Shown here: piece by piece, positions 12,147-23,200 of the stretch | Layout of the letters: each line of letters starts with the position of its first letter | Position numbering within the stretch: position 1 is the first letter of the stretch | Origin: Papaver somniferum | Taxonomy: Eukaryota; Streptophyta; Magnoliopsida; Ranunculales; Papaveraceae | DNA length: 64,000 nt | Assembly: GCF_003573695.1 (NCBI RefSeq) | Contig: NW_020621936.1 | Coordinates: 1,116,001 to 1,180,000 of the forward strand | Direction of reading: 5' to 3' | Made by a program: the position numbers and the translations under genes | The notes under the pieces: model-generated | The model's database searches: none | What the model was told of the DNA's origin: nothing | What the model saw: only the letters and a program-made list of their open reading frames with translations

Positions 12147-12164
12147 TGGCGACCACAGTGGGAG
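12147..12164 (+). other. GA primer binding site
   Basis: TGGCGACCACAGTGGGAG begins three bases after the LTR. It resembles the TGGCGACTCCACTGGGG type of PBS described for Ogre elements (arginine tRNA). Confidence 0.7.
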
Positions 12165-12200
12165 ATCATTCTATCGGTTGGAATCTCACAATTTCACAAG

Positions 12201-14327
12201 ATGGTTGATCTCAGGTCAGGTTCAGTTACGAATCCTAACACAAACCATGCTAGCACTAGCAACAACAACAATCAGAATATCCCGGAGACAATTCCGACCT
12301 CCAACACTGATGGTGGTGACATTACTCCTCCTCACGTCGAAGGTAATCCACTGTCCGGACGACACCCTGAAGAAGTCAGAGGAGATCCACCACCTACCAT
12401 TGCTGATCTTATCAAAGCACAGGAGACTCTTGCAAAGAATCAGACTGACATGGCTGCTGCACAGAAGGAGCTGTGTAATTATCTCAAAACTCTTACTGAC
12501 AAGATGTCAGAGAAAACTCAAGTGAAGGGAAAGGAGAAGGATAAATCCTCAGACGACGATCCTGAAGTAATTCCAATCCATACAGTAGAAGACGACGAAG
12601 TTCGCAAAACTGCTGCAGACAACTCATCAGCGAAGGGATCATCGAACTTCATTACTCGCAAGGATCTGGAGCACCTCTTAGAGAATCGTGTAAAATACAA
12701 GACATCGCATGACCATCGTCATCAACCTCCTTATCCTGCCGCTACGCAGAGGATTCCACTCCCCAAAGGTTACGTTTCTCCAACTTCACCTTGTATGATG
12801 GAACTGGCAATGCTCGGGAACATGTCTCTCGTTTTCTCGAAGCCCTGGGAGAACATGAACATAATCATGTCGTTCGTCTCAAGGAATTCTCAAATCTCTG
12901 AAAGGCAGGCATACACCTGGTATAACAACATCACACCAGGGACTATCAACAATTGGGGAGAAATGGTTAACGCATTCTACAGGAAATACTTCTTCGTGTC
13001 AGAACAAGTCACCCTCTCCGACCTTGGAAGAATGTTTCAGAGGGTCAGTGAAAATCCCAATGATTATGTGAAAAGGTTCAGAGTCCAAGCCCTGGATTGT
13101 CATGACCCAAACGTCACGGAGCAACAATGGTGGACTTGTGCATCAATGGCATGCTCCCGGTCTACAGGGCCTTGCTGGAGAACTTCGATTCCAGACTTTC
13201 TCAGAGCTTCACGAAGCTGCGAAGAGGTCGGCAACCACTGCACCCTCTTTTGGAAAGAAAAGTCTACAAAGACTGAGGATTCAAAAGACACTCGAGGAAG
13301 CAGGCGTTTGATCAACAAGCAGTACAACCTGCAACCTTCAACAAATGCTGTCGCAGAAGGGAGTAAGCGAAAAGCAGAACCACAGCACAAGCAGACTTCC
13401 TCCACCCCTTCAAAGGCACACAAGAAGGAGAATTCGAAAGTCCCTCCTCAGCATACGGAAGATCCAGAAGCACCTGATTTTCCCTGTTCAATGGAAGAAG
13501 TTAATGAACTACTCGATGCCTGGATCCAAGATGGTGCAATCAAATTGCCTTATGTCAAGAAGGAACCAACTGAAGAAGCCATGGAAAATCCTCGGTATTG
13601 CCGCTTCCATAGATACGTCAGCCATCCCACAAGTGATTGCAAAATTTTGAAGCGCATATTCAAAGAAAAGGTCGAATCAGGAGAGCTCAACCTGGGGACT
13701 GAGGGAGTACACAAAAAACCCCTCCCAGTCCGAACTTTTACCATCTCTGAACCTCCTGTCAAGGAAGCGGTCCAATCTCTGATCGAACATGTCTGCGAGT
13801 TGTTGTATCTTTCGAAAGCTCAAAGGAAAGACATGTTTGCTGCACTGAACCACATCGTGTCCGGAAAACGCCTGCTGATCCAAGAGACCACCACCGAACC
13901 TTCAGCCACCGACAAAGAAATGTATGACTGGGGACTGCTCACCACAGTGCACATTAAAGGAAATGAGTTCAAGAGGGCGTTCGTCGATGTTGGTACCGCT
14001 GTCAACATCATCCCTTTGAAAACTCTCAGAGCTGCTGGTATTACTCGACAGGAAGCCACCCACGCTCCCATAGCAATCAGGGACCACGAAGGAATCTCCA
14101 GAGACGCATACGGCTTCATCACTCTCAAAGTTACGGAAAGATTGATCTGCACTGAGGCCAAGTTTTTCATAATCCGGGAAGACCCTGGATACGACATGGT
14201 CCTTGGAAGAACTTGGATTCATGCTGGAAGGATAACGATGCCTTCAACACATCCTGTCATCGACAAGGATTCCGAGTCGAAGACGAAGCAGAGGACGCAC
14301 CACCGTTTGAGCATCTGGAAGAAGTAA
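12201..14327 (+). CDS. gag: GA gag-protease polyprotein, 708 codons, with out-of-frame middle
   Basis: Starts at the ATG 40 bases after the PBS (MVDLRSGSVTNPNTN). Residues about 200-300 look like a retrotransposon gag domain (AYTWYNNITPGTINNWGEM, NAFYRKYFF, NPNDYVKRFRVQAL). From about 13130 to 13310 the gag-like sequence is found in the two other frames (VDLCINGMLPVYRALLENF, then SELHEAAKRS), so two or three indels have scrambled this part while leaving the long frame open. Residues about 470-485 have CRFHRYVSHPTSDC, the zinc-knuckle variant of Tat-type gags. The aspartic protease lies near residues 575-680 with RAFVDVGTAVNII (D-V-G instead of D-S/T-G) and YDMVLGRTWIH. The frame shifts just after the protease. 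Probably a pseudogene despite its length. Confidence 0.85.
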   Translation: MVDLRSGSVTNPNTNHASTSNNNNQNIPETIPTSNTDGGDITPPHVEGNPLSGRHPEEVRGDPPPTIADLIKAQETLAKNQTDMAAAQKELCNYLKTLTDKMSEKTQVKGKEKDKSSDDDPEVIPIHTVEDDEVRKTAADNSSAKGSSNFITRKDLEHLLENRVKYKTSHDHRHQPPYPAATQRIPLPKGYVSPTSPCMMELAMLGNMSLVFSKPWENMNIIMSFVSRNSQISERQAYTWYNNITPGTINNWGEMVNAFYRKYFFVSEQVTLSDLGRMFQRVSENPNDYVKRFRVQALDCHDPNVTEQQWWTCASMACSRSTGPCWRTSIPDFLRASRSCEEVGNHCTLFWKEKSTKTEDSKDTRGSRRLINKQYNLQPSTNAVAEGSKRKAEPQHKQTSSTPSKAHKKENSKVPPQHTEDPEAPDFPCSMEEVNELLDAWIQDGAIKLPYVKKEPTEEAMENPRYCRFHRYVSHPTSDCKILKRIFKEKVESGELNLGTEGVHKKPLPVRTFTISEPPVKEAVQSLIEHVCELLYLSKAQRKDMFAALNHIVSGKRLLIQETTTEPSATDKEMYDWGLLTTVHIKGNEFKRAFVDVGTAVNIIPLKTLRAAGITRQEATHAPIAIRDHEGISRDAYGFITLKVTERLICTEAKFFIIREDPGYDMVLGRTWIHAGRITMPSTHPVIDKDSESKTKQRTHHRLSIWKK

Positions 14328-14919
14328 AAACTCTGATGGGACTTACGCAGGAACTTGGAGAAAATCCGCACACCTTTGTCAGAAGGTTTCGAGCTCAGGC
14401 AAGTCTTATTCCCTCATGCTCCAATATTACCAATGTTCAGATACGCTACTATGGTCCAGGGACTTCTCCCATGAACAATTTAGCAGTCATCAAAAGCTAC
14501 GAGTGGGTAACTTCACCTCAGCAATATTACACCCAATGGTTGGGTTCAGAACTTCTTCAAATCGGTCACTCCATCGAGAGGTTTATTGTTGAAGACCTGG
14601 CTAAGCATGATCAACACTATGCTGGATACTCTCTTCCGCGCGAGTGTCCATATGTGCCACAATCGTGGAATTCCGTCAAACAGGGAATTCCGAATCAGCG
14701 GAAGATATTCAAGGCACGATCGACCAAGCCTAACAAGTTTCATGAAGGGACCTGGTTCTCAAAGCAGTTCAGCGCGGTCTTCATTCTACAAGGAACTCCA
14801 ATTGGGAAGGACCATTCATGGTCGCTAAGTCCGTGGCCGGAGGATACTACAAATTGATCAACACAGATGACAGAACCCTGCCAGTAATTCACGAAAATTG
14901 GCTCAAGGCGTTTATCTGA
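14328..14919 (+). pseudogene. pol: GA post-protease segment and integrase C-terminal tail
   Basis: Soon after the protease the sequence reads LEEVKTLMGLTQELGENPHT (frame 14213-14857), a family-specific stretch also present, decayed, in GB at 32200-32500. At 14800-14919, in another frame, the sequence NWEGPFMVAKSVAGGYYKL, then VIHENWLKAF and a stop match the very end of Tat/Ogre integrases. Reverse transcriptase, RNase H and the integrase core that should lie between are missing, so an ancestor lost about 3 kb of pol. Confidence 0.75.
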
Positions 14920-15198
14920 AATTATTGGACATTTGAGGTATTGGGCGTTCGAAGCATTCATGGCGTTTGGATTTAACATTTAGGATTTTCTTTCATTTGT
15001 ATTTCAATTCCTCCAAAACGTTTGCAATACTTGCAATTAGTATTTGAATTCAGCAATTTATCAAAATTCAGTTCATATTTCGTAAAAGAAATCTCTATCA
15101 AATCTACAAGAAAATCCTTAACCATCAGTCAATCCAAAACCATCTAAATATCAAAACCCAAGTATAAACCTCACATCTCTCAGAAGTTCAGAAGTTCA
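14920..15198. other. GA spacer after pol tail
   Basis: AT-rich, low-complexity spacer between the pol stop and the end of the antisense gene. No reading frame or motif noted. Confidence 0.5.
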
Positions 15199-15951
15199 AG
15201 AGATAATCAAAGGAAATCAGCAAGAAAAGGCTTTCGCTCATCAGCATCCTTCAAGATTTGCAAAGCCGCCCTCTCCTTGTTCAACTCCTCGGTCAGCTTG
15301 GAAATCTTGTCCTCCTTCTCCTTCACCATCATTGGGAAAGGGTATGTTCTTCTCACATGAATCCTTGATAACGTTTATTTGCTTGCGAAGCCATTTCACG
15401 TTGAGGCCAAGTCTCTCTGAATTCTCCAAGTTAAACTCCCAATCAAAGAGTATATCTGGAGTCACAGTATTCCTAGGTCTGGCACGCATATCACTCACGA
15501 CACGCAAGATAACGCCTACTTGCATGGTTAAAGCATAAGCACGCCCAGGATTCCTGTCAACGATCATGTGGCCAAACTTCTTCCATATTGTCTCGTACAA
15601 GCGTGCATATCCAATGGGAACGTTGAATCCACCGATCAGTTCATGATATGGGAGTGAAGTGTCAAATGGAGGATCAAAAGCAACTCCTGCAGTTGGATAT
15701 TCATACACTATTATACGGTTCTCAGTCACTGGAGCGGCTTCCACAACCAAAGCAATAATTCCTTCGGTATTCTCCGCTGCTGTCTCGGTTTCTTCTATCA
15801 CTGAGGCAACAACCATCTGGGTTTCCATAACATCAGTAGCGACCTTCTCATGGCCTTGAAGTGCAGGGATGGTTGTCTCTTCATCAATAACTCCAGAATG
15901 GTTAGAGTTATCATCGTTGGCTCCAGTATCCTCAACTTCGGTATTTAGCAC
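15199..15951 (-). pseudogene. Antisense PMD gene, C-terminal part (acidic/coiled coil)
   Basis: Minus-strand frame of 236 codons from 15951. It has an acidic Thr/Glu/Val-rich beginning (EETETAAENTEGIIALVVEA) and then a folded-looking part with DPPFDTSLPYHELIGGF and LNVKWLRKQINVIKDSCEK. Near 15325 the meaningful frame changes: the neighbouring frame continues with VKEKEDKISKLTEELNKERA, a clear coiled coil, to a stop at about 15199. A frameshift has therefore replaced the true C-terminus. It is probably the downstream exon of the gene whose PMD lies at 17157-18854; the junction is not provable from sequence alone. Confidence 0.55.
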
Positions 15952-17156
15952 CTAATACGAAGATTACATGAGGTTAGAGTCACGAATCCAAAGGATATTA
16001 TGAAACACAGTATACCATCAAGGCAACATCATCAAGGTTCATCATAATACATTCAAGGCACGAGCAAATAACATAAAAGTCATGAAAACACGTTTTACGA
16101 TGAGTCCGTCTGAAGAAACTGAACTCTGCTCTGTACTAAGAGACGAACTGGGAGCAATCTACAAGGAATTTGAGGATGGGTCATATACCATTCTCTTCGT
16201 ATGGATGTCCTCTACGACATGTCAAAATTTCATGACAATCCGATGAACGAGCAAGTAGATGTGGCCAAAATATCAAGTGATGCGCAATCTGAAAAAGTCC
16301 TGGAAGTCTCCTGGAAGTTTACTATTTCGCCTTTTTCAGGACCTGAACGTGCTCAAAACTTAAAAATTTCTTTTAAAGCTTGGAAATTTTCCGGGCTTGA
16401 ATTTGCACATGCAGATCATCAAAATCCGATTCCGGACGAAGATTCTACGGCATTTTTACTAAAAAGCTGGGTTCCGAATTTTCTGACGACGAAATTTGAC
16501 TAAGTTTTCATATACGCACATGGATTCACATTCATTCATTCAAAAATCAGCACTTTTATCTTCTATGAAGAAGGTACAGATATGCTTACTTGAGGGTATC
16601 CAAAGCATTCAAGGAGTTGGGATTGTCCGTGTCAACGATGGGAGGATCATTACTTCATTCTCCAAATCCTTGCACCGCCTGTGTCTCTATTCTCAAGAGA
16701 CGGTCGAGTGCAGCACTTCCATTCCATAACGACATCCTCCTGGACATATTCTCAAACAATTAGCTTTCATCAATAAAGCATCATAATCGAACATGTGAAG
16801 AGATACTTACAGCTTCTCTTCATCGCTCAAGTCAGGAATTGCTTGCTCAAAGGCGGAGAACCGAAGACCATCAATACTTGATGGAGCAAAATCTGCAACG
16901 GAATAACAATATCGGTTTCAGATCCTAATAATATGGGCGAGAAAGAGGAGGAAAATATTGGAAACTCACCAAAGCACCAACTGGGGACTTTACGGTATTA
17001 GGTAACAGCTTATAACCTTTATGCCTGCCTTCTCCGCCATGAATAACCGCCTCAGTCTCTGAGAAATCTACACCGATTCGAGGTCGTATATTACGACCGT
17101 CCTGTGGTGAAATCCAGTAATATAATCAGAATACAGTTCTTATAATTTCGTGAAGA
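15952..17156 (-). other. Intron-like region of antisense gene in GA
   Basis: AT-rich region between the two antisense coding parts. No supported frame on the minus strand. 16140-16500 is conserved in GB at 34540-34920 (shared GGATGGGTCATATACC and TCTTCGTATGGATG blocks), so it belongs to the family. The plus-strand frame at 16201-16503 falls in this block but is not kept open in GB. Confidence 0.45.
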
Positions 17157-17899
17157 TTATATGAAGAAACATACCTGAGAGCATCCTGGAGACGACTTTC
17201 GTTTATCACCAGAAAGATACTTCAATCTTGGTCGACTGGAAATCATCTCAGCCGAAGGAAGATCCTTGAATGGAGGTCTGGGAAATCTTACAAAGCCACG
17301 CAAACGCCCAAGTTGCTGATCCCAGAATTCTACATAACCTGGGGTTACATAGGCGAATCTATCAGAACCAGGAAACCAGTAGCTACTCCCTTCCACGTGA
17401 GTATGATCCAAATGAGTCCTGAGTTGCTCAACTGATGGCTTCCTTCTCCGTATGGTTGGAACACACTGATCCATACCCATTTGTCGAGCTGCTCTATCAA
17501 TATTATACTCCTCCACTGAAAGCTCTCCAAACGTGGCTGATAGCAAATGACCAGGGGTGCAACTCAACATGAAAGATCTTTCGCCATCACTCAGATGCGC
17601 ACCAGACGTCAAACTCGTGCTTTCTCCAGTATTGAAAGTCATCGGCTGAGAAACATAATCAGGGACTGACACCCACGGGCGAAAATTGAACTCAGATTCT
17701 TCATCTAACACATCAATGAAGCGTATTTTAGAACGAGGTGCTTTGTGGACCAACGCATGATCCTAGCATTATCTTTCTCAGGGAAAGTATGGCGCGCATC
17801 AGTATTCGGTCCTTGCAGAACATTACGTGGAGTAGGTGCATAATTCTTAAAGTGCTCCCACATCAAAGCTTGAAGAAATCGTGTTGGCATAACACTCAA
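17157..17899 (-). pseudogene. Antisense PMD gene, part after the domain core, two frameshifts
   Basis: Continuation of the PMD protein in two further frames. Frame 17899-17705 carries TRFLQALMWEHFKNYAPTPR, resembling the FLQxWxWERF region after the PMD core. Frame 17753-17157 carries KIRFIDVLDEESEFNFRPW, SSYWFPGSDRFAYVTPGYVE and a basic end. Frame changes near 17890 and 17740 break the protein. The last frame ends in CSQVCFFI at 17157, with GTATG just inside it that could be a splice donor. Confidence 0.65.
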
Positions 17900-18854
17900 T
17901 CTTCATAGAGCCGTTCGACACACTGGAGTCTATAATCAAGGAGTCCAGGTTGTAATACAAGGAGCCTAAGAATAAACTACCTATCGGAAGTTGCTCACCT
18001 TGAGCCATCTTAATAGCAAAGGGAATCACAAAAGGCTTCAACAAGTTTCCACTGTCTTCAAAAACGTCTCTGGACAACCATAAACATAAGAAAGCAGCAA
18101 TGGGTAACATACCGTCGATGGGTTTATCAGAAACCTCGTCTTTGGGCCACCAGTGTGTCAACCAGGAAGCATAGCATCCTTTACTACCAGCCTTATTCGC
18201 TTTCTCCATTGCAGCTGTCAAGACATGAGAAACGGCGGTCTCCTCATCTGAAAGATCCCCAGGAAGATTGCCCGTGATTGGGAGATGCATCAGAGCCGCC
18301 ACGTCTTCCAAGGTAATGGTAAACTCTCCCCATCTACATATGAAAGTGTGAGTGGGAATGCACCAGCGAGCAAACAGAGCCACAATACCACTTGCGTCAT
18401 GATAAATGAACAACTCTCCAGAAGCTTGAATAGCTCTCGTCACCTGCGCCTGGTCGAGCATAGTCCTCACATGAGGAAAACCCAACATATGCCTCGCCCA
18501 GCCGGCAAATTTCTCCAAAGGTCGTCGAGAAAGCTTAAACTCTATGATTGATGAGGTGAAGATCCCTCGTTCAAGACAAAATCGAATCACTGTCTTAGGA
18601 GTCACCAATTTCTTCTGAGTAACAGTTCTGGGATTTATCAAAAGACGATACACTGGGGATTTCAAATGTTGCTCAGCTCCTGGAATATCTTTTTCAAAGA
18701 ATGCATCATCTATGTTCGGGACATTCTTAATCCCAGGGATTTCGTCTTCGTCTCCCCCAACGGAAGTTTCATCCATGCATGTCTCATCTCTGGAGATACC
18801 ATCATCAACGCACATCTCTTCCCTCGAGGCGTCGTCAGCTTGGGAATTGGTCAT
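17847..18854 (-). pseudogene. Plant mobile domain (PMD) protein, antisense in GA
   Basis: Minus-strand frame of 335 codons from ATG 18854 (MTNSQADDASREEMCVDDG). The N-terminus is acidic with repeated DDG/DET motifs (residues 7-40). Residues about 85-300 fit the plant mobile domain, the aminotransferase-like domain of Arabidopsis MAIN and MAIL1: GWARHMLGFPHVR (118-130), RWCIPTHTFICRWGEFTI then TLEDVAALMHLPITG (163-195), which is the family's GEFTxTLEDVxxLxxLP signature, and LPIAAFLCLWLSRDVF. MAIN/MAIL1 are nuclear proteins that work with the phosphatase PP7L in gene expression and transposon silencing. The frame breaks near 17890. Position antisense, downstream of pol, matches antisense ORFs reported for Tat-lineage elements. 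Confidence 0.85.
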
Positions 18855-18943
18855 CTTTGCTGAGTAGCTGAAAAGGTTCTACTTCAGTATGCCGTCCAGA
18901 TATAAATCAAGGAAATACAAGCAAAAATGGTAACTCTTAACTC

Positions 18944-18955
18944 TTACCTTTTATA
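18944..18955 (-). promoter_or_regulatory. TATA-like site just upstream of antisense PMD ORF
   Basis: The minus strand has GTATAAAAGG about 95 bp before the PMD ATG. GB keeps ATTATAAATAGG at the equivalent place (about 35800). Possible promoter of the antisense gene, or a chance AT-rich match inside a 5' intron. Confidence 0.35.
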
Positions 18956-19797
18956 CTTCCACTAACAATAGTGATAGTAATGCTAGAGTTAACACCTCAA
19001 AATCGTTCGTCTCTTCGAAAACTGCAAAGAACGAAACTTTATTTAATTTCCGAAACTGATTTTTCATGAAATCACGACACAATTTTCATAATGTGAACAT
19101 TCACACAACTGACCTATGAAGTTTATAACAATAAAATATTTCATCATAAATATATTGTCTATCTTCGAAGGTTCCTCAAAAACACGTTTTGATTTTTCAA
19201 AACAACAATTAATGCAACTTGCATACATAAATTCTCAAGGATTTTATCTAATGAAAAAAATTCATGCAAATAAAATATACCATCATATTTTGCACAATAT
19301 ATGTCACGGCTGCATATAAAAAAAACTATTTTTCCTTCGTATCGTCGTTATTTGTCTTTAAAACGAAGGTTTATTTCAAAATACTGTGAAAGCTCACATC
19401 TCATACATATGATAAAGTTTTGTATTTACATGAAATCATAAGCAAAATTTTATCACTGGACACAAGTTCATCATATGAATTTTCCTTCGAGTCGTCGTAA
19501 TTTGTCTTTAAAACGAAGGATTATTTCGATTTCGTGAAAATTTACTCCTTTTATGATAAAACCTTACACATGAAAGCTCATACACTAAGTTTTATCACTG
19601 GACCTAGTTCATATATAAAAAAAAATCTCTCCTAAATCAGGGATTATAGTTAGTTTTCAAAACTAACGATCGAACGAACATACGTTTTCAAAAACGAGGG
19701 TTTTTCATAAAACTCACACTAATATACACACATGTATATTCATCATGATCAAAACATGAACAACTCATGATACAACATCAGCAAAAAAAAAAAACGC
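18956..19797. repeat. AT-rich region with repeated CCTTCG/CGAAGG hairpins
   Basis: Two copies (about 19328-19375 and 19481-19528, roughly 153 bp apart) of an arm TTTCCTTCG, a loop with GTCTTTAAAA, and an arm CGAAGG. Around them are repeated TTTTATCACTGGAC segments. A weaker version is at 36330-36350 in GB. No coding sequence seen. It may be an intron of the antisense gene. Confidence 0.5.
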
Positions 19798-19950
19798 ACG
19801 CACCTGGTCGGCCGGAAGTTGGCCGGCGGCAACCGACTGGCGGCGACGGCGGCGATCATGGCGGCGAACTTCAAGCTGCTGGCGTGAAGGAGGAGAGGAT
19901 GGAGAGCTGGACGTGGAAAATTAAAAAAAAAGGATTAATTCCTTTTATAC
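19798..19950 (-). other. GC-rich candidate first exon and promoter of antisense gene
   Basis: A GC-rich island in AT-rich surroundings. On the minus strand: TATAAAAGG at 19941-19949, about 85 bp of leader, ATG at 19859 reading MIAAVAASRLPPANFRP, and a donor-like CCAG|GTGCGT at 19804/19803. A possible acceptor CTACTCAG lies just before the PMD ATG (about 18862). This looks like the 5' exon of a captured host gene. The reading frame across the proposed intron is untested, and the exon could equally be non-coding leader. Confidence 0.4.
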
Positions 19951-20237
19951 AATTTTTTATTTCCAAAACCTAATTTTCCAAGGATTTCCTTATTGGGCCC
20001 GGCCCGCCCTCACGACCAGGTCTCGTCCAAACCAGCGGTTCAACACCAATTTATGCTCATCAAACGACTCCAATCATGACATTGAAGCCTTCATCAAGTC
20101 GTGGTTTGCTCATGCTTCTAAATCCGGTAACGTTCAACTTACGACTAAGTTCAATTACTGGTATTTATTTATGGCCGGAAAATCACCATTTAATGCTGAC
20201 TGAGGAACACGCTTTCCTCAGTAAGCAGGGGACTTAA
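19951..20237. other. GA 3' end with polypurine tract
   Basis: Non-coding. The last bases, AAGCAGGGGACTTAA just before 20238, form a short polypurine tract at the position needed to prime plus-strand synthesis at the 3' LTR. Confidence 0.55.
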
Positions 20238-23200
20238 TGTAGATGGTGGATTTTCGACAAGGGCTAAAATCGTAAACTCATAATTATACGAAGCTCTGAT
20301 CCAGCAATCAGACGTGAGTATTGAGACACGGGTCTCTCATCGAATTCTCAACGGAGAGTACTTTCTCTCGAGTACATGTAGATATGTAGTCTCACGACTG
20401 GACAACGACATATCTCATGAATACTGAACACTTTCAGTGATTATTTCTATATAGTATTACGAGATGGACGGCTCCTAGACAGCTTGCTCTGCTAGTATAG
20501 AGCGATAACGTCTTCAGAAACAAACAACGAGTTTACCCTGACTATATAAAGGATATGACTTACCGACAAGCTCATATCGGGATAATTAATGCTCCTAGAC
20601 AGCTTGCTCTGCTAGTATAGATCCACAAAGTTAATTATTCCTAATTAAGATTAATTCTGCCGTGACATTCACTACTGAATTCTCAGAATAATCGATTATT
20701 GCTCCTATTCCATGGTCGAATCCACGACTGGTCCCATGGAATGGAAATAAACAATTGTTCTGATTCTATAATTGAATCCACGTCTTTATCTCATAGAATA
20801 GCAATAACTATATTATCTCATTACTCCGATTTCATGATCGAATCCACAACTGGTCTCATAAATGGTAATAGATAAAACTCAATTACTCCGATTCTATGGT
20901 CGAATCTACGATCCCATGGAATGGTAATGCTCACTTTATTATTCTGAATTCGTAGTCGAATCCTCAGCTGATCCTATGAATTAATAATAAACATCTTATT
21001 ACTCAGTTTTGTGAATTATTCTCCACTGAATTCCACAATTAGTAATAAATAATCAACAACCGGGCGTCTGAGCTACCTCTAAGTAAGCCCCGATTTATAT
21101 GGTGAAAGTGTATTCAACGACGATGCACTAACAGTCACCGCACGAACGAGTATTTCAAAATACGACGAAACGATTAACCTATTGCAAAATAGGAAGAAAA
21201 ATAATGAATAATCAAAATATTGACCAAGGCGCCAAGGGATTGGACTCACTGACTGGACGGCCGTGCCATGACCTATCCCACGCCAGTTTTATATTTTTAT
21301 CATATTTTTATTATTTTCCTTCATCTGATGAAAATCCTTTCATTTGAACAAATCTCCTTCGTCTCGAGGAAACTCCTCGACTTCATGGTATTTTTATAAA
21401 CCCATGAAAATAATATAAAATTAAGGAAAAATAGTGTGGGGCGTGACCATTGGCCAACCGGCCATGCCTTGGTCCCAACCGGCCCCACACCTTATGGTTC
21501 CTCATTATTTATTTTTTTTATTATTATTATTTCTCTGATTTCATGAAAAAATCCTTGATTTCATGGTATTTTGCAAAAATTAGGAAATAAATAATATAAA
21601 ATTATAAAAACTCGTGGGACCGGGCCCTAGCCGGCCGACCATGCCCTAGCCGGTCCCACACGCTCCTTTATTTTATTATTTTTTATTTTATTTTCCTTGA
21701 ATTTATCAAATTCCTTGATTTCATGGTATTTCTCTCAAATTAGGAAAAATTCCCTCAAATCATGAAAAATACATTAGAAAAATATATAAAATTATGAAAA
21801 CTTGTGGGACCAGGCCCTAGCCGGCCGGCCATGCCTCCCACGGCCCCACACGCCCTTGTTTTTATTATTTTAATATTTTTTCTTCCTTGAACTCATAAAA
21901 ACTCCTTCACTTCAGGGAAACTCCCTAAATTCATCAAAACTCTTTAAATCCATGATATTTTCATAAAATCATGAAAAATATTAAAATTAAGGGAAAGGCA
22001 CCACGTGACCGTGGTCACGACTGGCCGACCATACCTTGGTTTCACGGTCCCACGCCTCCTCATTCCTTTATTTTATAATTATTCTCCATCATCTCATGGT
22101 GTTTTCCTCAGTTTCAGCGAAACCCTAATTTTGGCATATTTTCTCGAATGGACGCTCAACTGCACGTCAGAAAATATCAAAATTCTCAGAACTGAGACAC
22201 GGACGTATTGGGTACACGAGAATTTTATCTTGATCGACCAAGATTGGCTCTTTGGCTTACAGAAGCCGGTCCCATCGATTTTCACAGTTTTGACCTAATT
22301 TGCACAATTGCACGTATTAGGTCCAAAACTCTTCCGAACACTTTGGATTTTCATGAAGTGATCGTCGTTCGATCCCGTGACCACCCAGGGGCGGTTTCAT
22401 GACCCCTTGGTCGGTCCCTCACCTCTTCATAATTAATTAGGTTTTTTCACCTAAGGCTCAGACGAGCATTTTTGAATAAATGATTAAACCAGCATTTGAT
22501 CATCTCTTCACCAACTCTTCAGGAGTTCTTTGTATTTTATCACGTGAGCATGTGGACACTACATGGTTGATCCACGGTCCTATGTAGTCGCTCCCTCCTT
22601 CGTCCCATGGTTAAAATTCTGACGAACCATGAATTGATCATCAATTGATCAAATTAGGGTTTCTGAATCCAAGGATCATCATTCCAGATTCCAACCTTAA
22701 TAATTTTACGACGACCTCATGGTCATTAATTTTATTAATTATGCTCGGTTCAACGACCAGTATGCTAATTAATATTTTTGGTACGTTGCCAATAATCCAT
22801 CAGATGAGCAACACATGCTCAGACGATCAAATATTCAACAATTCATCACATGAGCAACACTTTCTCAAATGATAAATATTTTCTCAAACCAAGGAATATT
22901 GGTTCAAGAATCAATATTCAACGATCCATCGAATGAGCAATACTTGCTCACTTCATCGTAAGAACTATACCTCTGTCTCATGACATGTTCAACTCATGAG
23001 TTTCAGAGCATCATGTTCAACTCAGCAACTACATGGACTCATCGCCCCATCAAACCACTAAGTCATCAATTGAATAACATACCACGAGACGTCAATCATA
23101 TCACTTTGGGGGATATCACTTAGGGTTTTGGTCTGGCGGTCTACGACACGTGTGTTCAAACACACGATAGAATGTGAGCAAGTCGTGCAATCAGTTGAAG

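Noticed and set aside
16201..16503. 100-codon plus-strand ORF in GA
   Set aside because: Falls in the conserved intron-like block; the equivalent GB sequence (34600-34900) is interrupted and shifted, so the frame is not conserved.
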